Source: Acidimicrobiaceae bacterium (lineage in GTDB: Bacteria > Actinomycetota > Acidimicrobiia > Acidimicrobiales > UBA8190). From it: 48,612 nucleotides of DNA. Within the stretch, counting starts at the first letter, position 1. Each line of letters begins with the position of its first letter. The notes beneath the pieces were generated by a model, which saw only the letters and a program-made list of their open reading frames with translations, had not been told where the DNA came from and searched no databases. Positions 42,850 to 48,612 of this stretch are shown here, in pieces. The DNA lies in NCBI GenBank assembly GCA_003151955.1, contig PLZB01000033.1, positions 1 to 48,612 on the forward strand, read 5' to 3'. The translations under genes and the position numbers were made by a program.

Positions 42850-42869
42850 ATGTGCTACAAATAGCATAT
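42850..42869. promoter_or_regulatory. Palindromic operator of vapBC
   Basis: ATGTGCTA-CAAA-TAGCATAT: arms of 8 bases match at 7 of 8 positions, with the perfect core TGCTA/TAGCA at 42853-42857 and 42862-42866. It ends inside the vapB start codon, the usual place for VapBC autorepression. Confidence 0.5.
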
Positions 42870-43143
42870 GACTTCAGTTGGGGTACGTGAGCTGCGACAG
42901 CGGGCCAGCGAGCTGTTGCGTCTCGTCGAGGCTGGCGAGACCATCGAGGTCACCGATCATGGTCGACCGGTCGCGATGCTCGCCCCGCTTCCGGTCGGAG
43001 GCCCACTCCACCGCTTACGATCCGCCGGCGACGTGACACCCGCCACCGGCGGCCTGAACAATCTCCCTGAACCGATCACGGCCAGTCCAGGTCGGGAGTT
43101 GCCGTCCCTTGTTCTCGCCCGACTCCGAGACCATGAGCGCTGA
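42868..43143 (+). CDS. vapB: VapB-type antitoxin (Phd/YefM fold)
   Basis: 91 aa. The N-terminal ~45 residues are the Phd/YefM DNA-binding domain: TSVGVRELRQRASELLRLVEAGETIEVTDHGRPVAMLAP. The disordered C-terminal half, which would wrap the toxin, follows. It overlaps vapC by 11 bases. It should neutralise the toxin and repress its own promoter through the palindrome at its start. Confidence 0.92.
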   Translation: MTSVGVRELRQRASELLRLVEAGETIEVTDHGRPVAMLAPLPVGGPLHRLRSAGDVTPATGGLNNLPEPITASPGRELPSLVLARLRDHER

Positions 43144-43534
43144 ACGGGCCACGTACCTTGACTCGTCGGCCATTGTGAAACTCGGTGTACGGGAGCCAGA
43201 GTCGGCCGCACTGCGAAAATACCTGATCCGCCGTGCCCCCCTCGTCACGAGTGCGTTGGCTCGGACGGAAGTATGCCGAGCACTTCTCCCTCTCGGACCG
43301 GCAGCTGTGCGTCGGGGCCACGACGTCCTCTCCCGCCTCGACATCCTGCGGATCAACGACCGGATCCTCGTCGCCGCAGGAGAAATGCTGCCGCCGGAGC
43401 ATGGCTCCCTCGACGCCATTCATCTTGCAACAGCGCAATCGCTCGAACAGGACCTGTCTTGCGTCGTGACCTACGACGACCGGATGATCACTGCCGCCAA
43501 GGCCCTCGGGATGAAGGTTGCCAAACCTGTCTGA
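43133..43534 (+). CDS. vapC: VapC-type PIN-domain toxin ribonuclease
   Basis: 133 aa. PIN-domain acidic residues are in place: Asp10 (YLDSSAIVK), Glu46 (LARTEVCRA), Asp94 (SLDAIHLATA) and Asp115 (TYDDRM), so it should be an active Mg2+-dependent RNase that cleaves tRNA or rRNA. ATG at 43133 lies within vapB, the usual overlap. It is the only complete toxin-antitoxin pair of the known types in the window. Confidence 0.93.
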   Translation: MSAERATYLDSSAIVKLGVREPESAALRKYLIRRAPLVTSALARTEVCRALLPLGPAAVRRGHDVLSRLDILRINDRILVAAGEMLPPEHGSLDAIHLATAQSLEQDLSCVVTYDDRMITAAKALGMKVAKPV

Positions 43535-43608
43535 GCTGGGTACGGGGGGATCGATCATCACCACCTTCCGTCTCAGGGCCAATCCCTTTGCAGCACCAGA
43601 TTGTCGCT

Positions 43609-43634
43609 TGGCGTCGGAGGGGGACTTGAACCCC
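43609..43634 (-). other. tRNA T-arm/3'-end-like fragment, possible attachment-site scar
   Basis: Read on the minus strand it is GGGGTTCAAGTCCCC followed by CTCCGACGCCA: a T-loop TTCAAGT closed by four G-C pairs, then an acceptor-like 3' strand ending in CCA. Nothing upstream pairs with the acceptor strand, so it is not a complete tRNA. One base is missing relative to a canonical T-stem plus acceptor. Integrases often target this part of tRNA genes and leave a copy of it at the distal end. Confidence 0.4.
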
Positions 43635-43950
43635 ACCATCAGGGCCCAGGCCCCGTGAGCTGGCTGTGGGGCTCGAGGGCCTCGCCGGCTTCAACACCTG
43701 CCGGGTGGGTGTTCGGTGAGCCCCGGTTCATCACAGCACCAAGGCACCACGGCACAGCGTGGTCGTGGCCCGATGGCGAGGCTCCAGCCGTTCCTGGCCA
43801 GGCCGGATACAAGGCTGTCCCCGGGGAAGATCTGGCCACCGCTGACAGGATGCTCGAATCAGGTTGCCCGACGCCGTCTGCTCCAGATTCCTGACCTTTC
43901 ACCTGGCAGGAACCGCGCGGGCAATGGCCAGATACCCGGCAGCTCAGTGG

Positions 43951-43956
43951 TAGACT
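43951..43956 (+). promoter_or_regulatory. -10 box (TAGACT) of the Phd-GNAT pair
   Basis: TAGACT is 7 bases before the ATG at 43964 with no ribosome site, as expected for a leaderless antitoxin-first transcript. Confidence 0.4.
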
Positions 43957-43963
43957 CTTGGCC

Positions 43964-44431
43964 ATGCAGGACACCGTGATCGCCACGTACTCCCGGTCTC
44001 GGCTCCGGGAGCCGGACGTCCTCACGACCGCCTCCAGGGGTCCGGTCGAGATCACGAGCGGGCGCGACGCGGAGCCGCTGGTCCTGCTCCCGCTGTCGAT
44101 GTTCCACGCCCGGGCCGCAGTATCGGCCCTGACAGAGCTGTACCTGCGCGTCGTCGCTGCGATACGGGTGCCCGGCACGCCCCGGGTCCTGCTCGGAGAC
44201 GCTGCGTTCATCAGCGGCTGGGACAGCGAATCCCAACAGCGCTTCGTAGATGGGTTCACCGAGGCGCTCGCTGAGTCAGTTCGAACCGGTAACCCGGAAC
44301 CGGCGCGGTTCTTCGTCGAGGTGAACGAGCGCGCCGCCCGGCGCCCCACGTCCACGAGCCCGTCCTTCACCGGCGAGGTGTCCGACGACGCCGCAGCATC
44401 GCTCGAGGGGCGCTTCACCGGGCGACGGTGA
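43964..44431 (+). CDS. Phd-like antitoxin-type protein
   Basis: 155 aa. The first ~50 residues look like a Phd/YefM domain: TYSRSRLREPDVLTTASRGPVEITSGRDAEPLVLLPLSMF (a strand, two helices and a hairpin). The ~100-residue remainder is helical and charged and would be the partner-binding part. It is longer than most Phd antitoxins. Its stop overlaps the next GTG by 4 bases. The pairing with a GNAT protein suggests a toxin-antitoxin operon; this is inference from architecture. Confidence 0.65.
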   Translation: MQDTVIATYSRSRLREPDVLTTASRGPVEITSGRDAEPLVLLPLSMFHARAAVSALTELYLRVVAAIRVPGTPRVLLGDAAFISGWDSESQQRFVDGFTEALAESVRTGNPEPARFFVEVNERAARRPTSTSPSFTGEVSDDAAASLEGRFTGRR

Positions 44432-44865
44432 TCATCACCAGACTCTCCGCAGGCACGTACTACTTGCTCGCCGAACTCGGCCGCACGCCGGATCCCGACC
44501 CGTGGATCGAGGAAGTCGAGGAATTCCTCTACGTCGACGTTCCCGCTCAGCGCGGTGCCGCGCAAGGCTCAGTCGCGCTGGTCGTACTCGACGACGACGA
44601 AATCGTTGCCGCCGCTGCACATCGCCCCCACCCACGGTTCCAGGCAGAACACTTACAGGCGTTCGTGGTTCAGCCCGCGAGGCGAGGCGCTGGTAGGGGC
44701 GAAGCGGCGTTACGCTCCGTAATCGAGCATGTTCATACCCATGGCGGCCAGCCATACGTGATGTGGCATGTCCACATCGACAACCGGGCCATGCGAACGG
44801 TGTCAAGCCGGGTCGGTGATGAGGCAGTCCAAGATGGCAATTACGTGATCTTCACCCACCCGTGA
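44428..44865 (+). CDS. GNAT-family acetyltransferase, candidate toxin
   Basis: 145 aa. The acetyl-CoA pyrophosphate loop is clear: VQPARRGAGRGEAALRSVIEH (RxxGxG at ~86-91), preceded by the beta-4 strand FQAEHLQAFVV and followed by MWHVHIDNRAMRTVSSRVGD. This is a small stand-alone GNAT of the size of TacT/AtaT-type toxins, which acetylate aminoacyl-tRNA. It is coupled to a Phd-like gene (GTGA overlap) rather than the ribbon-helix-helix antitoxin usual for GNAT toxins. An ordinary acetyltransferase remains possible. Confidence 0.8.
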   Translation: MIITRLSAGTYYLLAELGRTPDPDPWIEEVEEFLYVDVPAQRGAAQGSVALVVLDDDEIVAAAAHRPHPRFQAEHLQAFVVQPARRGAGRGEAALRSVIEHVHTHGGQPYVMWHVHIDNRAMRTVSSRVGDEAVQDGNYVIFTHP

Positions 44866-45004
44866 CAATGTGCGCATCGCGGCGAACTGCTCCGGACGTT
44901 TGCGCAGGTCAGAGGGAGTGCCACCAGCCGGCGAGCCGCCCCGAACGGCGGCGTGCGCGCGATGGACGCCCGATGGAAGCCGATCGTGGCACGGAAGTCC
45001 ACGG

Positions 45005-45281
45005 TGTCAGCGTTCAAGTAATCCCGCAGTTCAGCGGTCTGGCGTTCAAGTTATCCAGCAGCCCGACGTTCAAGTAATCCCGCACTTCTGAGGGATCCAC
45101 CGCCCGGGCTCCTTGTTGCAGTAACCGCGTCCTCGTCCCACCCAGACGAGAGGCGCCCATGACAAGGAGAACGTTCATCGTGATCGACATCGTCGAGATC
45201 TTGTTGCATTGGAGTGCCGGCCGGACCCGGTCCGAGATCGCCCGGAGCCTGGGGGTCGACCGAGGCACTGTCGCCAAGTAC
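45005..45281 (+). mobile_element. Truncated left end of an IS21-family element with istA start
   Basis: Starts at TGTCAG (45005) and carries three 18-base direct repeats: CGTTCAAGTAATCCCGCA at 45011-45028 and 45067-45084, and a variant at 45043-45060 (CGTTCAAGTTATCCAGCA). Multiple end-repeats that bind transposase are known for IS21-family tips. The istA start is at 45159; homology stops near 45281. No right end or istB is seen. Confidence 0.7.
45159..45281 (+). pseudogene. istA: istA N-terminal fragment (IS21-family transposase)
   Basis: MTRRTFIVIDIVEILLHWSAGRTRSEIARSLGVDRGTVAKY matches the start of IS21-family IstA proteins, including the helix-turn-helix that reads SEIARSLGVDRGTVAKY. After ~41 residues the frame runs into unrelated sequence and a shifted context, so catalytic DDE residues are absent. 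The fragment gives a fixed point for an insertion followed by deletion. Confidence 0.75.
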
Positions 45282-45348
45282 ACAACCGGAGGCGCCAATG
45301 ACCGCCGCTGGCTCTGTTGCTGCGTTCGAGTCGGCGGGGTTCGGGTCG

Positions 45349-45354
45349 TAGGCT
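45349..45354 (+). promoter_or_regulatory. -10 box (TAGGCT), probably leaderless
   Basis: TAGGCT lies 6 bases before the GTG at 45361 of the methyltransferase pseudogene. Confidence 0.35.
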
Positions 45355-45360
45355 CCCGCT

Positions 45361-46118
45361 GTGGCCCGAGTTGACTACACCGACCGAGCAAAGGAATACA
45401 GCCGCGCTCGGACGTTGCCGCCCGCGGTGCTCGCCCCTTGGCGCACGGTCCTGGCTCAGATCGATTTCCTGCCGACGCGGGTCGTGCTTGACTTGGGCGC
45501 CGGCACCGGGGGGTTCCTCGAACCGTTGAATGAGTGGTTCGCCGCGCCGGTGATCGCAGTCGAGCCGTCCGAGGCGATGCGCCGAGAAAGCGCGCTTGCA
45601 GGTCTCACCAGCAAGTACCCCCACGTCGCCGCGTGGGCCGAATCGAATCGTTGCCGTTACACAGCGAGTCGATCGACGTCGCCTGGCTATCCACCGTGAT
45701 CCACCAGTTCGACGACCGTGACACCGCGGCTGGCGAATTGCACCGTGTGATTCGCCCAGGCGGCCGGGTTCTCGTCCGCGGCTTCCTTTCTGATGTCACG
45801 ATCACGGGGCTGTTCTCCATGTTCCCGGGCATCGAACGTTCGGCCGACTCGTTTCCGTCCACAGATTCGGTGGTGTCGAGCTTCGAGTCGGCCGGCTTCA
45901 CGTTGGACCGCGTCACCGACGTGGTCGAGCCGTGGGAGTTCGATCTGGTGGCGTGGACCGAGCGAGTCCGAAGCGTTCGCCACATCGACTCGGGCCTCCG
46001 CCCTCTCACCGACACCGAATTCGACAAAGGTCTTCAGGTTGTGACCGAAGCGTTCAGCGCCACCAACGGACCGATCGCAAGCGACGGCACGTTGCGACTT
46101 GTCGTACTACGGAAATAG
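45361..46118 (+). pseudogene. SAM-dependent methyltransferase with one frameshift
   Basis: Frame 1 from GTG 45361 reads MARVDYTDRAKEYSRAR and contains motif I VVLDLGAGTGGFLEPL with the acidic end of strand 2 (VIAVEPSEAMRR). It loses sense near 45640; the second frame then continues with RIESLPLHSESIDVAWLS (motif II/post-I) and HRVIRPGGRVLVRGF (motif III) to the TAG at 46118. The junction reads AWA then RIESLPL, so a 1- or 2-base change is enough. Together ~250 aa, the length of class I methyltransferases such as UbiE. It may be a real pseudogene or a sequencing error. Confidence 0.8.
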
Positions 46119-46369
46119 CCACCGACTGCCAGGGCAAAACCGATCTGGTCGGAGTCATCCACACCGCCAACGACCCCTGTGCGTGGCACCAAGGGTTCGA
46201 GGTCCACTCCGGCGCAGCTCAAGACTGACCAGGCCGCTGTTCTTACCCGCCCATCTATCCGACTTTTCGTTCCGCTGCTACTCAGACCCCGTCCCGATCG
46301 CATGCAGTCACGATCCACGATCGCACCGCTGCACACCCTGCGCGGGCCGTCCGACACCAGTCGACAGCG

Positions 46370-46615
46370 ATGGACCACAATGGCCTCGTGCCGCCTCGCA
46401 GTCACAAGCAGATCGCCGCCGATCCCACCCGCCGAGACCTCTTGCGCGGGCTCAACGTCACCGAGCAGGAACTTGCCGAGCTGCGTGGCATGCCCGAGGC
46501 CGAGGCGCTCGCCAAGATCGATGCCTGGCGACAGGCCGCAGCGGCATGGAGTCATCGGAGGCGGGCGTTCTTGGAAGCTGCACTCAGGGGATCGCACCGA
46601 TCCCCTGCTCCATGA
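46370..46615 (+). CDS. Small helical protein of unknown function
   Basis: 81 aa, not recognised. Charged and helical: DPTRRDLLRGLNVTEQELAELRGMPEAEALAKIDAWRQAAAAWSHRR. No signal or membrane segment. Kept because its TGA overlaps the ATG of the next gene (ATGA), a common sign of two real coupled genes; codon usage is less GC-rich than the main chromosome. No good ribosome site is seen before its ATG. Confidence 0.5.
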   Translation: MDHNGLVPPRSHKQIAADPTRRDLLRGLNVTEQELAELRGMPEAEALAKIDAWRQAAAAWSHRRRAFLEAALRGSHRSPAP

Positions 46616-47133
46616 GTTCTGCGAACCCTGTCCGATTTCCAGGGGACCTGCTTCTACTCCCAACCTCTCTGATCGCGCTCGCCCTCCTCGTGGCGAACGA
46701 TGACATCTTTAAGCATCGTTTCCACGATTGGCTGACTGGCAAGGCGTCGGATGCCGCGGGAATCGTCTTCTTCCCGCTCTTGGTCACAGCGCTCATCGAA
46801 ACGGTCCGGTTCGTCCTACGCCGCCGCCCATGGGCCTTGTCGCGACGGAGCGTTACTGCATGCGTAGTCGTCGTCGTGGTTGGTTTCGCGTTGATGAAGA
46901 CCTGGACCCCGGCTGATCAACTGTTCGAGCATGCGACCTCGGCCCTGCGTTGGCCAGTCGCCGCGATCAGGGCTGCCGCAACTGGCAAGCACATACCCGG
47001 ACTCGCTCGGGTCCACGAGATCCGAGACCCTACGGACCTCATCGTGCTCCCGCTTGCGTTCTTGCCCTGGTGGTCAGCTACCCGCTTGGACCGACGAGCG
47101 TCAGGGGATGAGCCACTGCGCAGTGCTGTTTGA
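46612..47133 (+). CDS. Four-helix membrane protein, unknown function
   Basis: 173 aa. Membrane segments at ~11-30, 46-70, 78-98 and 140-158. The motif FKHRFHDWLTGKASDAAGIVFFPLL after helix 1 is one I associate with an uncharacterised family of bacterial membrane proteins (…DWLTGKxSDxAGxxxFP…). The link region has TPADQLFEHATSALRWP. It begins inside the stop of the preceding gene, so they are likely one unit. Its 3' end overlaps the 3' end of the DUF4352 pseudogene by 33 bases in the opposite direction. Confidence 0.7.
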   Translation: MSSANPVRFPGDLLLLPTSLIALALLVANDDIFKHRFHDWLTGKASDAAGIVFFPLLVTALIETVRFVLRRRPWALSRRSVTACVVVVVVGFALMKTWTPADQLFEHATSALRWPVAAIRAAATGKHIPGLARVHEIRDPTDLIVLPLAFLPWWSATRLDRRASGDEPLRSAV

Positions 47134-47690
47134 GAAGCCGGATGACGGCGAATACTGGAACTTGGTCACCGAGGCGTTGCTGGGCACCTGGAACACGGTG
47201 CACCCCGTTGCAGTCTCTCCTGGGGCGATTCGGAGCGAGTTCGCGAACCCTTGGCAATCGCTGACCGAAGACAAGTCCGCGTTGTAGCTCTGATTCGATT
47301 CGACGCGTCGATGAGCGTCCCCTCAAAATCCGGATTCGGGCTGATCGACGCGCTCGTATCGTTGTTCGTGATGCTGAACTGAACGGCTACGAATCGCTTG
47401 CCTCCGTCCGGTTGCGTGAACTGATCAGCCCCCGTGGCGTTGTTGAACACCTTGACGAGGTTCACAGATTCCGGGTGGTCGTTCTCGTCCTTGACTGAGA
47501 TCGTGGCACCGACATGAGCGGCAGCCGCGGTCGTGGTCGGACCGGCTGCGGTTGTAATTGCTCCAGCACCAGCCGCCGTGGTCGAACCCCCGCCGGAAGG
47601 TGTGCTGTTGACCGAAGTGCTGCCGGAGGCGATCGACGCCCACATGCCTCCGACCAGAACCCCGCCTGCCAATACCTGCCGGACCTTCAT
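47101..47690 (-). pseudogene. DUF4352-type secreted protein broken by a 5-bp duplication
   Basis: The ATG at 47690 with GGGAGG opens a signal peptide, a Thr/Ala-rich linker and a DUF4352-like domain: VFNNATGADQFTQPDGGKRFVAVQF, FEGTLIDAS. At 47292-47301 GATTC is present twice (TCGAATCGAAT on the coding strand). Removing one copy restores NQSYNADLSSVSDCQGF, LRIAPGETATGCTVFQVP and SNSTAQWLIP to a TGA at 47101-47103, a normal end for this family. As given, the frame runs instead to 47166 with nonsense. Function of DUF4352 proteins is unclear (secreted, immunoprotease-inhibitor-like fold). Confidence 0.8.
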
Positions 47691-47894
47691 GGTCTGCCTC
47701 CCGCCCCAAGGTCATCCCCACCGTCGGAGACCCCATTTGCTTATCAGATCGGGACGTGCCGATGCTCGGAAAGGTCAACTTGGGCGTTTCTACAAGAGTC
47801 GGCCCCCGGCCACCATCCGAGCCCTCCTGCGGGGTGTGGCGAGGTCGGCCAAGGCATACACCAGAGCGTCGACGTGGTCCGGCGACTTGCCCAG

Positions 47895-48065
47895 GCCGGG
47901 AACGCCACGATGCTGTTGCAGTCCGGGGTGAGCGTCACGACCGTGTCCCGGAGGCTTGGCCACGCCAGCCCGAACGTCACCCTGGCCGTCTACAGCCACC
48001 TCCTGCCCGGAGACGACGAGGCGGCGGCCCTGGTGGGCGCTCAGGCCCTTGCAGGGGTCCGCTAA
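47895..48065 (+). pseudogene. Phage-type tyrosine integrase, C-terminal scrap
   Basis: AGNATMLLQSGVSVTTVSRRLGHASPNVTLAVYSHLLPGDDEAAAL matches the end of site-specific tyrosine recombinases, with the LGHxS motif and the Tyr nucleophile in VYSH. The catalytic Arg (HxLRH) just upstream is missing and the N-terminal part is not readable in any frame, so it is a remnant. About 57 codons to TAA at 48063-48065. Confidence 0.7.
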
Positions 48066-48252
48066 GCCGTGATGACCTGTGCGATGTCGATCCAGCGAGC
48101 CAGAAGGCTCAGGGCGGCCAGGGACTCCAGGGCAACGTCCGGCTCCGGCTGCGTGGTCGTGTGGGTGGTGAGGTTGCGAATCGCCTTTACGCAACCCTGA
48201 CCGAGCAACATCGCTCCCTCGTGTGCGCTGATCCAATCGGGATCATCGCGCG

Positions 48253-48540
48253 CTAAATCAGGGAGTCTGAGACGCGGCGAGTCGAGTCGGGCTCAGGCGC
48301 CTTGGTTGAGAATGCCATCCCGACCAGTTCGCCGGGCTGGCGGTGGCGCCCCCTCCCAAGTTTCGCGGGAAGTTGCTGATCGAAAATGGACGTAGCCGCT
48401 GCCTGCACTGCTTCCCGCCGATGGCCGTCGTCCCAAAGCTCGGCCGCCGGAATCCACACCCAACGGTGCATCTTGGCCGCCTCCAGCTTCGGCCCGACAG
48501 TACCCATGATCTCCGCACGACGCTGGGCGCCCTTGAGCAC
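48253..48540 (-). CDS. TIGR02391-like protein, C-terminal part (probably truncated)
   Basis: 95 aa from a GTG at 48540. MHRWVWIPAAELWDDGHRREAVQAAATSIFDQQLPAKLGR is the core of the TIGR02391 (Ymh) family, which is often found with restriction-modification and phage-defence genes. The frame remains coding-like upstream of the GTG (EAIAAADELLGVLKG) until a TAA near 48604, so the N-terminus is missing or lost by frameshift; the family is usually ~200-250 aa. Low GC compared with the main region. It is at the window edge, so this cannot be settled here. Confidence 0.55.
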   Translation of the reverse strand: MLKGAQRRAEIMGTVGPKLEAAKMHRWVWIPAAELWDDGHRREAVQAAATSIFDQQLPAKLGRGRHRQPGELVGMAFSTKAPEPDSTRRVSDSLI

Positions 48541-48612
48541 GCCAAGCAGCTCGTCTGCGGCAGCGATGGCTTCACTCGTCTTGTTGACTGGTTTGCATCT
48601 GACTTAGCGCGA

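Larger units (their letters stand above)
43535..43963. other. Gene-poor stretch between vapC and the Phd-GNAT pair
   Basis: 429 bases with no protein I can support. A tRNA 3'-end-like fragment is at 43609-43634 (described separately). A D-arm-like string AGCTCAGTGGTAGA at 43941-43954 is on the plus strand, but no tRNA can be folded around it; it overlaps the -10 box of the next gene. Confidence 0.6.

Noticed and set aside
43076..43639. Minus-strand open frame opposite vapC
   Set aside because: Antisense to a clear PIN toxin; no domain or ribosome site.
43600..43700. Complete minus-strand tRNA
   Set aside because: Only the T-arm and 3' end are present; no matching 5' acceptor strand or anticodon arm could be found within 95 bases.
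43938..43960. tRNA D-arm-like string GGCAGCTCAGTGGTAGACTC
   Set aside because: D-stem does not pair and no anticodon arm or T-arm follows; most of it is the promoter and start of the Phd-like gene.
47108..47287. Plus-strand ORF beginning MSHCAVLFEKPDDG
   Set aside because: It is antisense to the restored C-terminus of the DUF4352 gene, which has strong family similarity.

Overview
The window is high-GC DNA (roughly 70% by eye) with dense, often 4-base-overlapping genes, many GTG starts and several TANNNT boxes 5-9 bases before start codons. Together with a WhiG/FliA-type sigma factor, a WS/DGAT acyltransferase, mycobacterial-type P450s and PHS/CopCD/YcnI proteins, this points to an Actinomycetota chromosome. 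An acidimicrobial lineage is my guess, not something the sequence proves.

Layout. (1) 0.15-3.5 kb, minus: a two-domain SUKH-like protein, a MmcQ/YjbR protein and a large lipoprotein esterase. (2) 3.7-8.0 kb: WhiG-like sigma factor, small unknown protein, anchored CAP-domain protein, and a divergent GT-C-like membrane protein with a palindrome between the last two. (3) 8.0-19.7 kb: GAF-GGDEF protein, small unknown, RND/MMPL lipid-type exporter divergent from a WS/DGAT acyltransferase, a PAS-GGDEF-EAL protein, and two tandem paralogous membrane proteins. (4) 19.8-30.9 kb: a divergent cluster. Minus arm: unknown 228-aa protein, TetR, CYP123-like P450, SDR, CYP51, one-cluster ferredoxin, NTF2-like protein. 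Plus arm: beta-hydroxyacid dehydrogenase, aldehyde dehydrogenase, carboxymuconolactone-decarboxylase-like protein, SDR, crotonase and an orphan solute-binding lipoprotein. This matches, from memory, the Mycobacterium tuberculosis Rv0760c-Rv0771 cyp51 neighbourhood and looks like an oxidative pathway for sterol/terpenoid-like substrates (P450 hydroxylation, alcohol and aldehyde oxidation, CoA chemistry). (5) 30.9-33.3 kb: SRPBCC protein, PHS-type MFS transporter, small unknown. (6) 33.4-38.2 kb: two tandem membrane diguanylate cyclases and a CaCA-type antiporter. (7) 38.4-42.2 kb: a His-rich membrane protein, CopC-CopD fusion and YcnI, a probable copper-handling operon.

(8) From 42.2 kb to the right end the character changes: lower GC, many broken genes and mobile remnants. 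There are a thrice-frameshifted hipA remnant, an intact vapBC pair with a palindromic operator, a tRNA T-arm-like fragment, a Phd-type antitoxin coupled to a GNAT protein, a truncated IS21-family left end, a frameshifted methyltransferase, a coupled pair of unknown genes, a DUF4352 gene broken by a 5-bp duplication, an integrase C-terminal scrap and a TIGR02391-like fragment. This looks like an eroding genomic island.

The best candidates for new biology are the Phd-GNAT pair, the His-rich partner of CopCD/YcnI, and the unknown 228-aa gene with its bidirectional promoter at the head of the CYP51 cluster. Bases 1-152 show no gene I can support.
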